In this document: positions 1-10,483 of the stretch, in pieces
Position numbering within the stretch: the first letter of the stretch is position 1
Layout: the number at the start of each line of letters is the position of its first letter
Origin: Spongiibacter sp. IMCC21906
GTDB lineage: Bacteria > Pseudomonadota > Gammaproteobacteria > Pseudomonadales > Spongiibacteraceae
NCBI RefSeq assembly: GCF_001010805.1
Contig: NZ_CP011477.1
Span: forward strand, 2,784,501-2,848,500
Reading direction: 5' to 3'
Length of the DNA stretch: 64,000 nt
Notes under the pieces: generated by a model
Told to the model about the DNA's origin: nothing
The model's input: only the letters and a program-made list of their open reading frames with translations
Database searches by the model: none
Made by a program: the position numbers and the translations under genes

Positions 1-135
1 AGCAGTGCGTTGTTGATAGTCAAAATTGCCTGGGTATCCGTCACCATGTTGCTTATCGCCGCTGCGGTGACGATATACATTATTCGTCAACCCGAGCCCG
101 ATGCGAAGGCAGAGCCAGACAACAACCCCCACTAA
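1..135 (+). CDS. C-terminal end of a membrane-anchored protein (partial)
   Basis: The left edge is open in frame 1 for 44 codons and ends at TAA (133-135). The visible end has one hydrophobic stretch (about WVSVTMLLIAAAVTIYII) followed by Arg and a short acidic, Pro-rich tail, as in a single-pass or tail-anchored membrane protein. The start and the family lie outside the window, so no function can be given. It is convergent with der. Confidence 0.5.
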   Translation, partial: SSALLIVKIAWVSVTMLLIAAAVTIYIIRQPEPDAKAEPDNNPH

Positions 136-147
136 CTGATATTTGTC

Positions 148-187
148 GCCATGCCGTTCGCTAATAAGCTTGGGCGCTCGGCATGGC
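148..187. terminator. Inverted repeat between convergent genes, possible terminator
   Basis: GCCATGCCG (148-156) and CGGCATGGC (179-187) are a perfect 9-bp inverted repeat around a 22-nt loop. They lie between the stop at 135 (+) and the der stop at 233 (-). There is no T-run on either side, so intrinsic termination is a guess. Confidence 0.35.
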
Positions 188-232
188 AATCCTCACCCGA
201 CAACACCCGCCCTTTAGCTAATAAACACCGCT

Positions 233-1648
233 TTATCTGCCGCGCTTTTTCTTGGAATCCTTTTTCTTCACAAAGCTCACCAACCGCCGTTTGCGATCAA
301 TCTGCCGTTTAGTCAGGGTATTTTTCTTACCCTCGTAAGGATTGTCTGATGTTTTATATTGGATACGAATCGGCGTGCCAACCATCTTCAGTTCACGGCG
401 AAACACTTTTTCAAGGTAGCGGGTATAACTGGCAGGCACCTTGTCAGTCTGATTACCGTGAATCACCACGATGGGCGGATTATTGCCACCGGGGTGCGCC
501 AAACGCAGTTTAATACGGCGGCCATTGATCATTGGTGGCGCGTGGTCGTATACCGCGCCCTCCAGAATCATGGTTAAGTTACGGGTTGCCAGCTGTCGAG
601 TGGCCGACTCATAGGCTTTCTCAATGGATTCATATAAATGCCCAACACCTGTGCCATGCAGTGCCGAGATAAAATGAATTTCTGCAAAATCAATAAATTG
701 TAAGCGTCGGTCTAGCGTGGTTTTAATATGGGCTTTTTTATCGCTATCCAAGCCATCCCACTTATTGATAGCCACCACCACGGCTCTACCTGCGTCTATC
801 ACTTGCCCCAGTAAATGAAGATCTTGATCAACAATACTTTCTTGGCCATCCATCACCAATATCACCACATTGGCGTCATCGATGGCCTTTAGGGTTTTAA
901 CTATAGAGAATTTCTCTACGGTCTCATGAATATGCCGACGCTTGCGCACCCCGGCAGTATCAATCAAGGTATAGTCTTCGCCGTCCCGCTCATAATTAAT
1001 ATAAATACTGTCGCGGGTGGTGCCGGGCTGATCAAAAACTACCACCCGATCTTCACCCAGCATGCGGTTAACCAAGGTAGATTTACCCACATTGGGGCGG
1101 CCCACCACAGCAATTTTTTTGCCGCTGGCTAACGCCGCCGCATCGGCTTCGTCCGACTCTGGGAACTGCTCCAAAACATCCTGTAATAATTTACGCACCC
1201 CTTTACCATGGGTTGCCGTAAGCGGGTAGATTTGTGCGGCACCGGTTTGATAAAACTCGGCCATTGCCACATCAGGGTCGGTGCCATCCACCTTATTGGC
1301 AACAAAAAACACCGGCTTGGAACAGCTGCGTAAATGCTGAATCAGGCCTTGGTCTGCAGGCATTAGCCCGGCACGGGAATCCAGCATTAACAAAACCGCA
1401 TCGGCTTCATCAATCGCCTGCAAAGACTGCTGGGCCATGGCTGAATCGATGCCTTCTTCGTCGCCGGTAATCCCCCCCGTATCAATAACCATAAAACGAC
1501 GATCACCAAACAGCGCCTCGCCATATTTGCGATCTCGGGTCAGCCCCGGAAAGTTAGCCACCAAGGCATCCCGGCTTTTGGTAAGCCGGTTAAACAGCGT
1601 TGATTTACCCACATTGGGTCGGCCAACTAGGGCGATAACAGGAATCAT
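233..1648 (-). CDS. der: GTPase Der (EngA), ribosome assembly
   Basis: Der is a double GTPase needed for maturation of the 50S subunit in the cytoplasm. Two complete G domains are visible: GRPNVGKST at residues 9-17 with DTGG 56-59 and NKVD 118-121, and GRPNVGKS at 183-190 with DTAG 231-234 and NKWD 296-299. A KH-like C-terminal domain follows, ending in a Lys/Arg-rich tail. The reading frame is open further up to a TTG at 1690, but family members begin at [12 protein letters not shown], so the ATG at 1648 is chosen, giving 471 residues. It is the last gene of a minus-strand run, 51 nt after bamB. Confidence 0.97.
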   Translation of the reverse strand: MIPVIALVGRPNVGKSTLFNRLTKSRDALVANFPGLTRDRKYGEALFGDRRFMVIDTGGITGDEEGIDSAMAQQSLQAIDEADAVLLMLDSRAGLMPADQGLIQHLRSCSKPVFFVANKVDGTDPDVAMAEFYQTGAAQIYPLTATHGKGVRKLLQDVLEQFPESDEADAAALASGKKIAVVGRPNVGKSTLVNRMLGEDRVVVFDQPGTTRDSIYINYERDGEDYTLIDTAGVRKRRHIHETVEKFSIVKTLKAIDDANVVILVMDGQESIVDQDLHLLGQVIDAGRAVVVAINKWDGLDSDKKAHIKTTLDRRLQFIDFAEIHFISALHGTGVGHLYESIEKAYESATRQLATRNLTMILEGAVYDHAPPMINGRRIKLRLAHPGGNNPPIVVIHGNQTDKVPASYTRYLEKVFRRELKMVGTPIRIQYKTSDNPYEGKKNTLTKRQIDRKRRLVSFVKKKDSKKKRGR

Positions 1649-1699
1649 GATTTTACCGTAAGAGGAAGGGGACCCGCGCCGCGGGCCCAAAATAGCAGA

Positions 1700-2851
1700 T
1701 CAGCGATCTTGCAGTTTTAAGGCAACAAGCTCGCCGCTGTTTCCGTAAACATAAAGCAATTTGTCATCGACCAGCATGGGCGCCCGAAGACCGTCGCTAT
1801 CAACTCTGGTACGCGCCACAAGTCGGCCATCAAGCTGAGACAAAAAGTGTAAATAGCCATCAAAATCACCCACGGCTACCGTGCCTTTAAACGCCGCAGG
1901 TTCGGTCAATTCTCGACGAGCGAGTACGGTTTGACTCCAACGTACGCCTTGGCCGTCATCTTCAAACGCCGTCACACTACCATCGGCCAATGCGACAAAA
2001 ACGTAGCCTAGCGCAGTGCTGGGGCCAACATAGCTAGACGCTTCTTTGGACCACAGTGGACGTCCATTGGCGATATTCACTGCCATGACATTGCCTTGGT
2101 AACCCGTGGCAATCACAGAACGTCTATCACTTGAAATCAACAGACGACCATCCACATCAGCTAACCGCTCAATTTCGGTGGAGCCTTGGGGGGCAGAAAT
2201 CCGTTGTTCCCAAAGCAAGGCGCCTGTATCGACATTAAACGCGGCCAAACGACCGCTGGCCAAGCCGACCATGGCGGTATCACGAATAATGACCGGAGAG
2301 CTGGTGCCTCGCAACGTCAACCGAGGCGGCTGAGTATTATAGACCCAAAGCTGCTCACCATTTTCAATGTTCAACCCCATGATATCGCCAGCATAAGTCT
2401 GCACGACCACCACGCGGCCGTCTGAAGCAGGGGCACCTAACACTTCACTGTTAACAGCTTTGCGCCATACAATATCGCCAGTGATCCGGTCCAGAGCAAC
2501 CACTTCACCATCTGCCGTGCCGACAAAGATCATGGCTGAGGCAACCCCGACACCACCTGAAATGCGCAGGTCGTAGGATTCTTTCCAAACCCGCTTGCCG
2601 CTGGTTTTATTCAATACCGCGACTTTTCCGTCGGTAGACGCAATAATAATTTCTTCACCATCAATCGCCGGCGTGATGCGGTAGTAGGCATTACCCTGAC
2701 CGTCACCGATGGAATAAGACCACGCTTCCTTCACGCGTTTTTCTGCATCAAAACTGGTCAGTTCAGCAGGCTCTTTATCTGTAGGTGTTGAGCTACAGGC
2801 TGCCAACAGCGCCACTGCCAACAGTGCAGAAGCTAAGCGCATCAACTTCAT
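1700..2851 (-). CDS. bamB: Outer-membrane assembly lipoprotein BamB
   Basis: BamB is a lipoprotein of the BAM complex and helps BamA insert beta-barrel proteins in the outer membrane. The 383-residue product has a lipoprotein signal peptide with lipobox LLAAC (Cys19). Repeated PQQ-type beta-propeller blades follow, with motifs such as VAVLNKTSGKRVWK, VVALDRITGDIVW and LAAFNVDTGALLW. AGGGAGC precedes the ATG. The start overlaps the yfgM stop by 4 nt (ATGA), implying translational coupling. BamA (28823-31399) and BamC (60131-61150) are encoded elsewhere in this window. Confidence 0.95.
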   Translation of the reverse strand: MKLMRLASALLAVALLAACSSTPTDKEPAELTSFDAEKRVKEAWSYSIGDGQGNAYYRITPAIDGEEIIIASTDGKVAVLNKTSGKRVWKESYDLRISGGVGVASAMIFVGTADGEVVALDRITGDIVWRKAVNSEVLGAPASDGRVVVVQTYAGDIMGLNIENGEQLWVYNTQPPRLTLRGTSSPVIIRDTAMVGLASGRLAAFNVDTGALLWEQRISAPQGSTEIERLADVDGRLLISSDRRSVIATGYQGNVMAVNIANGRPLWSKEASSYVGPSTALGYVFVALADGSVTAFEDDGQGVRWSQTVLARRELTEPAAFKGTVAVGDFDGYLHFLSQLDGRLVARTRVDSDGLRAPMLVDDKLLYVYGNSGELVALKLQDR

Positions 2852-3519
2852 GATTGGGCTCCCTGTATTGTCGTGGACAGATCGTTAATTTTCATCTCTA
2901 ACATAGGGTGCTGACTTGGATTCTGCTGAGCTGCAAGGGTTTTTCTAGCTTGTCGATATGCTGCCAGAGCCGCATCGGAATCGCCCTGCTTCAGTAAAAT
3001 GTCACCTTTCAGCTCCAGGGCATCTGGTCCAAAACCGGTACTTTCCAAACCTTTAATTAAGTCTAGAGCCTGGTCATATTCGGTCTGGGCAAAATACACT
3101 TGCGCCAAACGCATTTCGGCTTGGGACTTCACCGCGGCCTCTGGACCTTGGTCTATCACCCATTTTAATTCTTCAGCAGCGGCAGCATTATCGCCCTTTA
3201 AAACAGCGTATTTTGCCTTGTACAGTGCCGCAAACTGGCCATAACTCAAGGAGCCGTAAGCAGACTTAATCGTTTCTGCCAGGGTTTCTGCCGTAACCGT
3301 CACTTGACCATTTTTTTGTACTGCGGCATCGGCAGCCAAAAGCTGATCAAACATAGCCGACGCGTCCCCCGCTTGACTCTGTTGATGATCTTGCCAACCT
3401 CGCCAGCCAAACACCGCGGCCAAGGTTACAACAATAATTAACACCGTCGACTTACCGTTTTCCTGCCACCAGGTTTTCAGCGCGTCAATTTGTTCTTCTT
3501 CTGTACGATAGCTTTCCAC
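2848..3519 (-). CDS. yfgM: YfgM-type inner-membrane TPR protein
   Basis: YfgM-family proteins are anchored in the inner membrane and act as periplasmic chaperone partners near SecYEG and PpiD in E. coli. The product has an N-terminal ESYRTEEEQIDALKTWWQENGK segment, one membrane helix at about residues 24-40, then TPR-like helical pairs (for example AEMRLAQVYFAQTEYDQALDL). I place the start at the GTG at 3519, not the codon at 3540: AGAGGA lies 7 nt upstream, and E. coli YfgM aligns from here. This gives 223 residues. It lies between hisS and bamB, the usual gammaproteobacterial order. Confidence 0.88.
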   Translation of the reverse strand: MESYRTEEEQIDALKTWWQENGKSTVLIIVVTLAAVFGWRGWQDHQQSQAGDASAMFDQLLAADAAVQKNGQVTVTAETLAETIKSAYGSLSYGQFAALYKAKYAVLKGDNAAAAEELKWVIDQGPEAAVKSQAEMRLAQVYFAQTEYDQALDLIKGLESTGFGPDALELKGDILLKQGDSDAALAAYRQARKTLAAQQNPSQHPMLEMKINDLSTTIQGAQS

Positions 3520-3557
3520 AAAACATCCTCTACAGCGCAACAGGCGCCGCTTATTCG

Positions 3558-4829
3558 TTAATCATTTTTTAACAGATTGACCACATCACTTAGTGCAACC
3601 ATCTGCTGTTGCGCTTGGGCATCCCGCAGCGGTTTGACCGCCACTTCGCCTTTGGCGATTTCATCTTCACCGATCACAATCGCCAAGCGGGCACCGCTTT
3701 TATCGGCCTTTTTGAACTGGCTTTTAAAGCTGCCGCCGCCGCAATGGCTCTGCACCCGCAAGTGCGGCACCGCTTCACGAATGTCCTCAGCCAGTTTCAG
3801 TCCAGCTAGTTCAGCCGCCTCGCCCATTGCGACAATATAAATGTCTGCCTGGCCAATTGCTGCCGGTAAGGCATTTAAGGTATCAAGCAGCAGTACCAAA
3901 CGCTCAATACCCATCGCAAAACCGACTGCTGGCGTAGCTTTGCCACCCAGTTGTTCCACTAAGCCGTCATAACGGCCACCAGCACACACCGTACCCTGGG
4001 CACCCAGTTTTTCGGTGGTCCATTCAAACACTGTCAGCCCATAATAATCCAGTCCACGGACTAAGCGGGTGTTGATTTTATAGCTGATACCCACCGTATC
4101 TAAACGCGCGCAAAGACCGTCAAAATGTTGCCGAGAGACCTCGTCAAGGTAGTCACTTAGTACCGGTGCCTGCACCAGGAGTTCCTGAGTACGGGGGTTT
4201 TTACTGTCCAGAATTCGCAACGGGTTAGTGTCTAAGCGACGCAGGCTGTCTTCATCCAGCTCGTCTTTAAAGCCAGACAGATACTCAAGCAATGCCGCCT
4301 TGTAACGGCGCCGGGATTCACTACTGCCAATACTGTTTAACTCAAGGGTCAATGCATCCGCGATACCCAATTCTTTCCAGAGTCGCGCGGTTAAGGCAAT
4401 CAGTTCCGCATCAATGTCCGGCCCGGTCATACCAAAGGTTTCAACGCCTATCTGGTGAAACTGACGCAGGCGCCCCTTTTGCGGACGCTCATGTCTAAAC
4501 ATCGGCCCGGCATACCACAGCCGTTGTTGTTGATTGTGGAGCAAGCCGTTTTGCTCACAGGCCCGCACGCAACTGGCAGTACCTTCTGGACGCAGGGTCA
4601 GACTATCGCCATTGCGATCGTCAAAGGTGTACATCTCTTTTTCAACAATATCGGTGACTTCACCAATAGAGCGTTTAAAAAGCTCGGTCTGCTCCAAAAT
4701 AGGAAAGCGGATTTCCTGATAGCCATATCGGCCGAGAAGCCGGCGAACGACGTCCTCAAGATATTGCCACTGCTTGCTGTCTTCGGGCAGGATGTCGTTC
4801 ATACCCCGCACTGACTGAATTCGCGCCAC
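3558..4829 (-). CDS. hisS: Histidine-tRNA ligase
   Basis: HisS charges tRNA-His with histidine in the cytoplasm. Class II synthetase features are visible: [14 protein letters not shown] at the N-terminus, the motif 2 region [16 protein letters not shown], histidine-binding segments [15 protein letters not shown] and AGGRYDGL, and motif 3 GFAMGIERL, followed by an anticodon-binding domain. The frame is open to a TTG at 4850, but AGGAAG lies 9 nt before the GTG at 4829, and the 423-residue product from that GTG matches the usual length. It is 32 nt after ispG. Confidence 0.96.
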   Translation of the reverse strand: MARIQSVRGMNDILPEDSKQWQYLEDVVRRLLGRYGYQEIRFPILEQTELFKRSIGEVTDIVEKEMYTFDDRNGDSLTLRPEGTASCVRACEQNGLLHNQQQRLWYAGPMFRHERPQKGRLRQFHQIGVETFGMTGPDIDAELIALTARLWKELGIADALTLELNSIGSSESRRRYKAALLEYLSGFKDELDEDSLRRLDTNPLRILDSKNPRTQELLVQAPVLSDYLDEVSRQHFDGLCARLDTVGISYKINTRLVRGLDYYGLTVFEWTTEKLGAQGTVCAGGRYDGLVEQLGGKATPAVGFAMGIERLVLLLDTLNALPAAIGQADIYIVAMGEAAELAGLKLAEDIREAVPHLRVQSHCGGGSFKSQFKKADKSGARLAIVIGEDEIAKGEVAVKPLRDAQAQQQMVALSDVVNLLKND

Positions 4830-4861
4830 TACTGCTTTCTTCCTGTTCAAGCCACCCAGAA

Positions 4862-5974
4862 TTAATTCCGGGCGATAAGATCTTTATCCTGCTCTTCTTT
4901 AAGAGCAATCTTTTCTCTGATGAGTGCTTCCAAATGGTCCAGCAGCTCGGGATTTTTTACTTTGTGGTCAGGCTTCCCGCCCACGTATATCAAATTATTG
5001 GGCGTACCGCCGGTTAAACCGATATCCGCCACTTTGGCCTCACCCGGACCATTAACGATACAGCCAATAACCGCCACATCGAGTGCTGTGGTGACATCTT
5101 CTAAACGGCTTTCCAGCTCGTTCATGGTGCCAATCACATCAAAGTTCTGCCTGGAGCAGCTGGGACAGGCGATAAAATTAATGCCCTTGCTGCGCAGCTT
5201 GAGACTCTTAAGAATCTCATATCCTACCTTTACTTCTTCTACAGGGTCGGCCGCCAACGAAATGCGGATGGTATCACCGATACCGTCCATCAACAGCATG
5301 CCTAGACCCACTGAAGATTTAACCGTGCCGCCCCGCAGCCCGCCCGCTTCGGTAATCCCCAAATGCAAAGGTTGCTCAATTTGCGTGGCGATTTGTCGAT
5401 AAGCCGCAACGGCCATAAACACATCGGAGGCTTTAACACTGAGCTTAAAATCCTGGAAATCTAAGCGGTCCAAAATATCAACATGGCGCATGGCCGACTC
5501 CACAAGTGCTTCTGGTGTGGGTTCGCCATATTTTCGCTGCAGTTCTTTTTCTAATGACCCGCCGTTAACGCCAATACGCAATGGGATATTGTGATGTTTA
5601 GCTGCATCAATTACCGCTCGCACCTTGTCTTCACGACCGATATTGCCGGGGTTAATACGCAGGCAATCGACGCCATATTCAGCGACTTTTAACGCAATTT
5701 TATGATCGAAATGAATATCCGCGACCAGCGGTACAGAAACCTGCTTGCGGATTTCACGAAATGCTTCGGCGGCATCCATGCTAGGCACTGAAACGCGAAC
5801 AATATCAGCACAGGCTTCTTCTAAGCGACGAATCTGGGCAACCGTTGCCTCAACATCACAAGTTTCTGTGTTGGTCATGCTCTGCACACTAATAGGCGCA
5901 TCGCCACCAACGGCTACATTACCGATATGAATTTGTCGTGACTTACGACGCTTAATCGGCGACTCCATATTCAT
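4862..5974 (-). CDS. ispG: 4-hydroxy-3-methylbut-2-enyl diphosphate synthase (IspG/GcpE)
   Basis: IspG catalyses the penultimate step of the MEP isoprenoid pathway, converting MEcPP to HMBPP. It is a 4Fe-4S enzyme, so it is a client of the Fe-S locus in this window. The 370-residue product has the TIM-barrel region ([23 protein letters not shown]) and the cluster ligands in [11 protein letters not shown] and [12 protein letters not shown], including the conserved Glu of NGPGE. Its ATG overlaps the rodZ stop (ATGA, 5971-5974). Dxr, an earlier pathway enzyme, is at 32857-34035. Confidence 0.97.
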   Translation of the reverse strand: MNMESPIKRRKSRQIHIGNVAVGGDAPISVQSMTNTETCDVEATVAQIRRLEEACADIVRVSVPSMDAAEAFREIRKQVSVPLVADIHFDHKIALKVAEYGVDCLRINPGNIGREDKVRAVIDAAKHHNIPLRIGVNGGSLEKELQRKYGEPTPEALVESAMRHVDILDRLDFQDFKLSVKASDVFMAVAAYRQIATQIEQPLHLGITEAGGLRGGTVKSSVGLGMLLMDGIGDTIRISLAADPVEEVKVGYEILKSLKLRSKGINFIACPSCSRQNFDVIGTMNELESRLEDVTTALDVAVIGCIVNGPGEAKVADIGLTGGTPNNLIYVGGKPDHKVKNPELLDHLEALIREKIALKEEQDKDLIARN

Positions 5975-6756
5975 ATTTCACCCACCTGCAGGCGCACTGC
6001 TTTGCTCTTGGCAATATCATCTAATTGAACCGACTTACCATTGTATTCCAGCACCACCGCTGGCCAGTACGCTACACTAAAAAAAATAGGTCCTTCTACT
6101 GCCAGGCTAAGTTGCTTGCCTTTAGGCTGCTGACCTGAAAGCACCACAGCACCGCGAGCATCTCGAATTTCCAGCCATACCGATTCTTTGACATGTAAGG
6201 AAATCGTTGCCGAATGGGTACTGATATCACCCTCCGAGTCAACTGGGATACTGGTTTCTAAATTCTCGCCTTTAAGCAAGCTTGCACCTAAAGGCGCGGT
6301 TTTTTTAAGTTCGGGCAGTCCCGCGTGGCGCTCAGGCAGCAGCTCCACCGATAGTGTCGTTTCTGGCTGAGCACCCAAAAGCCACACACTCAAACTCCAC
6401 ACAATCAGCGCCATAATCAGGGCGACAAAGACTCCACCGCGTGCAGGTGCCTTGGCCCCGGCCGTGCGCTGCCGTACTTGGTTGCTGCTTTCATCTTTGC
6501 GACGACAAATGCGGTCACAATCATTGAGCAACGGCACTTCATCAAGCCCCATATACCGGGCATAACTTTTTATGTAGCCCCGGGCAAACAACGGCGAATT
6601 AAATCGCGAGTAGTCATTTTCCTCCAAGGCCTCAACATAGGTCTTGAGCAAATTGAGTGCTTCGGCGACTTCTACAACCGACTTCCCTGCATTAAGACGT
6701 GCATCCTGCAAGACAGAACCGGGTGGACCCGGAATTGACTCTTTTATTTCAGGCAT
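5971..6756 (-). CDS. rodZ: RodZ-like cytoskeletal membrane protein
   Basis: RodZ links MreB to the elongation machinery in rod-shaped cells. The N-terminal cytoplasmic domain is a HTH_25 ([20 protein letters not shown] ... [23 protein letters not shown]). One membrane helix lies at about residues 109-128, and a periplasmic DUF4115-like domain follows ([13 protein letters not shown] ... [15 protein letters not shown]). The ATG at 6756 is used because GAGG lies 6 nt upstream; the frame above it opens only at a TTG. The product is 261 residues, shorter than E. coli RodZ (337), mainly in the linker between membrane and C-terminal domain. It sits between pilF and ispG. Confidence 0.9.
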   Translation of the reverse strand: MPEIKESIPGPPGSVLQDARLNAGKSVVEVAEALNLLKTYVEALEENDYSRFNSPLFARGYIKSYARYMGLDEVPLLNDCDRICRRKDESSNQVRQRTAGAKAPARGGVFVALIMALIVWSLSVWLLGAQPETTLSVELLPERHAGLPELKKTAPLGASLLKGENLETSIPVDSEGDISTHSATISLHVKESVWLEIRDARGAVVLSGQQPKGKQLSLAVEGPIFFSVAYWPAVVLEYNGKSVQLDDIAKSKAVRLQVGEI

Positions 6757-6764
6757 GTTTTTCC

Positions 6765-7571
6765 TCAACGGCTATTGCCGCTATCCTGTTCGATGTAGGC
6801 TTTATACAGTAAATACTCTTCCGATTTTGGGAACAGGTTCTTCAATGCCAGCGCATAACTAGCGCGGGCATTTTTATCATCAAATGTATCCGCTAAGCGA
6901 ATACCCAACCAAAGTGCCGAGGCACTGGGCTTTGTTTCGATACTTTCGTAGGCTTGAAAATAACGCTGGGACTCAGCAAATTCGTCTAACTGAAAATAGA
7001 TATTAGCCAGCGCCAGCACCACACCCGGATTAGTGCGGTCCATTAAAAAGGCTCGCCGGAATGTGGCCTCAGCCTCGGCATACTTGTCTAATTTTACGTA
7101 ACAACGGCCCAAGTTCAAAAAAGCCTCGACCCTGCGTTCATACAAGAGATCTTGAGCAACAATCTCGAGTTGTGCGGCAGCTTCTTCGTAGCGCCCCAAA
7201 TCGTAGAGAAACACTGCATAATTATTGCGGGTGCGCATTACGTTTGGCGCCGCCTGGATAGAGCGTTTGTAATACTCTTCGGCAGTCTCTAGCTCACCGG
7301 TGTTTTGAAAAACCACCGCTAAGGTCTCCAAGGTTTCGGGATTGTTTTTATTCACCGACTCAACGTATTGCAAATGCCGCTTGGCCTGATCCCAATTCCC
7401 CAAGGAGATGTAATTTCGAGCCAATTGCAAAGAAGTTTCCAAGGCTTTGCTTTGGTCGGCCTTCTCTCCCACTCCGCCAGATTTAGTGGTAACACAGGCG
7501 GTTAAAAGCAAGACGGCGCTAATCAATAGCGCCGTAACAATATGCCGAGGCATGATATTGACCTTGCTCAT
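6765..7571 (-). CDS. pilF: Type IV pilus biogenesis lipoprotein PilF/PilW
   Basis: PilF is an outer-membrane lipoprotein pilotin for the PilQ secretin in type IV pilus assembly. The product has a lipoprotein signal (LLLTAC, Cys26 from the chosen start) and about six TPR repeats, for example LARNYISLGNWDQAKRHLQY and RNNYAVFLYDLGRYEEAAAQ. The ATG at 7571 has GAGGA upstream. The ATG at 7553 with AAGG upstream is also possible and gives a 20-residue signal peptide. The frame also opens at a TTG overlapping the rlmN stop. Pilus genes are not otherwise present here; pilF next to rlmN is a conserved order. Confidence 0.9.
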   Translation of the reverse strand: MSKVNIMPRHIVTALLISAVLLLTACVTTKSGGVGEKADQSKALETSLQLARNYISLGNWDQAKRHLQYVESVNKNNPETLETLAVVFQNTGELETAEEYYKRSIQAAPNVMRTRNNYAVFLYDLGRYEEAAAQLEIVAQDLLYERRVEAFLNLGRCYVKLDKYAEAEATFRRAFLMDRTNPGVVLALANIYFQLDEFAESQRYFQAYESIETKPSASALWLGIRLADTFDDKNARASYALALKNLFPKSEEYLLYKAYIEQDSGNSR

Positions 7572-7582
7572 CAGGTATATCC

Positions 7583-8737
7583 TCAAACCAACCGCACAGG
7601 CTGGGCAATGGTTTCGGCTCGGCGGCGATGCCGTTCACTGCGCCGGGTCCGATCTTGAAATTCACCCGCTAGCTGCCCACAGGCAGCGTCGATGTCATCA
7701 CCCCGGGGCGTGCGCACCGTGGTAACGTATCCCGCTTCAGTCAGCACCTGCCAAAAACGATTAATCGCATTGTTGCTGGGACGCTTATAATCCGACAATG
7801 AAAAAGGATTAAACGGAATCAAATTAATTTTACAGGGCAGATTTTTTAACACGACCGCCAATTCACGCGCATTGTCTTGGCTATCATTTACCCCGGCAAT
7901 CAAGGTGTACTCAATGGTAATCACTCGATGAGTATCAGCCTGCTTATCTAAATACCGCTGGCAGGCAGCCAACAATTCGGCAATAGGATAGCGACGATTA
8001 ATGGGGACTAATTGGTTGCGCAGCGCATCGTTGGGAGCATGCAAAGACACCGCAAGGGAAACCTGCGAAACATCACCCAACTTATCCAACATGGGTACCA
8101 CGCCTGACGTACTCAGCGTAACCCGGCGCTTTGACAAGCCATAACCGAAGTCATCCATCATCAAGGCAGTGGCATCAACAACATTGTCAAAATTCAGCAG
8201 TGGCTCGCCCATGCCCATCATCACGACATTGGTGACGATTCGGCCACTACCCTGCTTAAACGCATCAAAGGATTTTATGGCAAGCCACACTTGGCCAATA
8301 ATTTCGGCGGCCGTCAGGTCGCGCATAAAACCCTGTTTGCCCGTAGCGCAAAAACTACAATCCAGACTGCAGCCTACCTGGGACGAGACACAAAGCGTGC
8401 CGCGCTGGCCATCGGGAATAAAAACCGTTTCTACAAGATTGTTGCCGCCAACTTCAACAGCCCATTTACGGGTACCGTCTTTTGAGTCCAGCTGGCGGAC
8501 AACATTGGGAGGGCGAATCTCGGCCATATCGCTCAGCTTAGCCCGAAGCGATTTACCAAGATTGGTCATTTCATCGAAGTCATCGATGCCCGCGTGGTAA
8601 ATCCATTTAAGGATTTGCTGGGCGCGAAAGGGCTTCTCGCCAATGGAGCTGAGAAACGCCTCCAGTTTTGGTCGAGTCATGCCTAGCAGATTGGTCCGCT
8701 GGACAGCTACCTCTTCTATTATCGCGCCATTATCCAC
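7583..8737 (-). CDS. rlmN: Dual-specificity 23S rRNA/tRNA adenine-C2 methyltransferase RlmN
   Basis: RlmN methylates C2 of A2503 in 23S rRNA and A37 of several tRNAs by a radical-SAM mechanism. The 4Fe-4S ligands are Cys123, Cys127 and Cys130 in [10 protein letters not shown]. The methyl-carrier cysteine is near the C-terminus ([13 protein letters not shown]). Other family motifs are [16 protein letters not shown] and [12 protein letters not shown]. The start is a GTG at 8737 with GGGAGG 7 nt upstream, giving 384 residues. It is 24 nt downstream of ndk. Confidence 0.97.
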   Translation of the reverse strand: MDNGAIIEEVAVQRTNLLGMTRPKLEAFLSSIGEKPFRAQQILKWIYHAGIDDFDEMTNLGKSLRAKLSDMAEIRPPNVVRQLDSKDGTRKWAVEVGGNNLVETVFIPDGQRGTLCVSSQVGCSLDCSFCATGKQGFMRDLTAAEIIGQVWLAIKSFDAFKQGSGRIVTNVVMMGMGEPLLNFDNVVDATALMMDDFGYGLSKRRVTLSTSGVVPMLDKLGDVSQVSLAVSLHAPNDALRNQLVPINRRYPIAELLAACQRYLDKQADTHRVITIEYTLIAGVNDSQDNARELAVVLKNLPCKINLIPFNPFSLSDYKRPSNNAINRFWQVLTEAGYVTTVRTPRGDDIDAACGQLAGEFQDRTRRSERHRRRAETIAQPVRLV

Positions 8738-8761
8738 GACCTTACCTCCCGGAGTGAGCGC

Positions 8762-9190
8762 TTAACCGCGCTCGCAGATTTCGCTTGTCGCGAAGAAAAA
8801 CGCAATTTCACGCTGAGCAGATGCTTCAGAGTCAGAGCCGTGAACGGCGTTGGCATCAATGGACTCAGCAAAGTCTGCGCGAATAGTACCGGCTTCAGCT
8901 TCTTTTGGGTTGGTTGCGCCCATCAGCTCACGGTTTTTTAACACCGCACCTTCGCCTTCCAAGACTTGAACCGTTACCGGGCCAGACGTCATGAAATCTA
9001 CCAGCGCAGGGAAAAAAGGACGTCCTTTATGCTCAGCATAAAAACCTTCTGCCTGCTCGCGGCTCAGACGCAACATTTTAGCTGCAACAATGCTCAGACC
9101 CGCTTTTTCGAAGCGGCTATAAATCTCACCCACCACGTTTTTGGCGACAGCATCGGGTTTGACAATAGAAAGGGTGCGTTCAACGCCCAT
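8762..9190 (-). CDS. ndk: Nucleoside diphosphate kinase
   Basis: Ndk transfers the gamma phosphate between nucleoside triphosphates and diphosphates through a phospho-histidine. The ATG at 9190, with GGAG 9 nt upstream, gives [18 protein letters not shown] and 142 residues, the family length. The catalytic His117 lies in NAVHGSDS, and the C-terminus has [10 protein letters not shown]. In Pseudomonas ndk follows the isc operon; here it follows iscS directly. Confidence 0.97.
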   Translation of the reverse strand: MGVERTLSIVKPDAVAKNVVGEIYSRFEKAGLSIVAAKMLRLSREQAEGFYAEHKGRPFFPALVDFMTSGPVTVQVLEGEGAVLKNRELMGATNPKEAEAGTIRADFAESIDANAVHGSDSEASAQREIAFFFATSEICERG

Positions 9191-9254
9191 CGTAATATTC
9201 TCCAATAAAATCAATATGTTCTAAAAAGCCTGTTAAACAACAGACCCAAATTGC

Positions 9255-9285
9255 AAAAGCCGCTGATTATAAGCGCATCAGCGGC
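9255..9285 (-). terminator. Rho-independent terminator after iscS
   Basis: On the minus strand GCCGCTGAT (9285-9277), a 9-nt loop and ATCAGCGGC (9267-9259) form a perfect 9-bp stem followed by TTTT (9258-9255). It lies between iscS and ndk and should end the iscR-iscS message. The loop and the second arm contain TATAAT on the same strand (9271-9266), which could serve as the ndk -10 box. The -35 hexamer 17 nt upstream of it (TATTCA) is weak. Confidence 0.75.
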
Positions 9286-9319
9286 AAATGAATACGTTAC
9301 AGCGCCCTTATTTCTGGCC

Positions 9320-10483
9320 TCAACCCGCCTCTCGCCGGGCCGCACGCAAGCGTTGCACCGCCGCGCAGACCTGCTCGGCGGCGCTGCTCAAATCTTCCGC
9401 GCGGGTATAGCGGCCAAAACTAAAGCGTAAGGAGCTCAAGGCCAAAGACTCACTCCGGCCAATAGCACGCAACACATAAGAAGGCTCAAGGCTTGCCGAG
9501 GCACAGGCCGAGCCGGTAGACACCGCCAAATCTTTAATCGCCATCAGCAATGTTTCGCCATCGACGCCATCAAAACTCAGATTGACAATTCCCGGCCAGC
9601 CCTTGTCTGCACCATTGAGGTAAACCCCATCTAGGGCCAAAACCGACGTCAGAAACCCATCCCGCAACACCGTTAACCGCTCAAGCTCATCCCTTAATGA
9701 ATCCTGAGCTAAGGCGCAGGCCTCACCAAAACCGACAATTTGATGGGTTGCCAGGGTGCCAGAACGCATCCCCCGCTCGTGACCGCCGCCATGAATCTGC
9801 GCCGCCAGCTGACAGCGGCTTCGCCGCCGCACATACAAGGCACCAACCCCTTTTGGGCCATAGCACTTGTGGGCAGACAAGGACATTAAGTCGATGCCAA
9901 GAACGGCCATATCCAAGGGTAATTTCCCTAAGCTTTGGGCCGCATCAACATGGAAGAAAGCCTGATGTGACTGCAGCAGCTCAGCAATAGCCGCCAGATC
10001 GATGACGCTGCCCAACTCATTATTGACGTGCATCAAGCTGACCAAAATGGTGTCATCCCGCAAAGCCTCAGCGACGCGCTCAGCATGGATCACACCGATG
10101 CTATCAGGCGCAAGATATGTCACTTCAAAGCCTTTAGACTCTAAGTAAGCACAGCTATCCAGTACGGCTTTGTGCTCTATTTGCGAGGTAATAATATGCC
10201 GACCACGCTCGGAGTAGGCTTCTGCCACCCCTTTAATCGCGAGGTTATCCGCTTCAGTGGCACCCGAGGTCCAAACGATCTCGCGAGCATCCGCCCCAAT
10301 CAGGTCGGCCACTTGCCGACGGGCGCTCTCAACAGCCGCCTCGGCCTTCCAGCCGGGTAAGTGGGAGCGAGACGCAGGGTTTGCAAAATTACCCTCTTGG
10401 GTCAAACACGCCACCATTTTCTCGGCCACGCGAGGATCAACCGGCGTAGTGGCCGCGTAATCTAAATAGATGGGTGACTGCAT
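9320..10483 (-). CDS. iscS: Cysteine desulfurase, IscS/NifS type
   Basis: This PLP enzyme releases sulfur from cysteine as an enzyme persulfide for Fe-S clusters, tRNA thiolation and other acceptors. The PLP lysine is Lys206 ([10 protein letters not shown]) and the catalytic cysteine is Cys327 ([20 protein letters not shown]), the group I loop. At 387 residues it is shorter than E. coli IscS (404) and its end, LRAARREAG, lacks the conserved C-terminal IscU-docking tail. No iscU is next to it. It starts immediately after the iscR stop (TAA then ATG). It may supply sulfur mainly for tRNA or biosynthetic thiolation; that is inference. Confidence 0.9.
   Translation of the reverse strand: MQSPIYLDYAATTPVDPRVAEKMVACLTQEGNFANPASRSHLPGWKAEAAVESARRQVADLIGADAREIVWTSGATEADNLAIKGVAEAYSERGRHIITSQIEHKAVLDSCAYLESKGFEVTYLAPDSIGVIHAERVAEALRDDTILVSLMHVNNELGSVIDLAAIAELLQSHQAFFHVDAAQSLGKLPLDMAVLGIDLMSLSAHKCYGPKGVGALYVRRRSRCQLAAQIHGGGHERGMRSGTLATHQIVGFGEACALAQDSLRDELERLTVLRDGFLTSVLALDGVYLNGADKGWPGIVNLSFDGVDGETLLMAIKDLAVSTGSACASASLEPSYVLRAIGRSESLALSSLRFSFGRYTRAEDLSSAAEQVCAAVQRLRAARREAG

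Noticed and set aside
3520-3540. N-terminal extension of yfgM
   Set aside because: The extra seven residues contain the Shine-Dalgarno of the GTG at 3519 and are not in the family.
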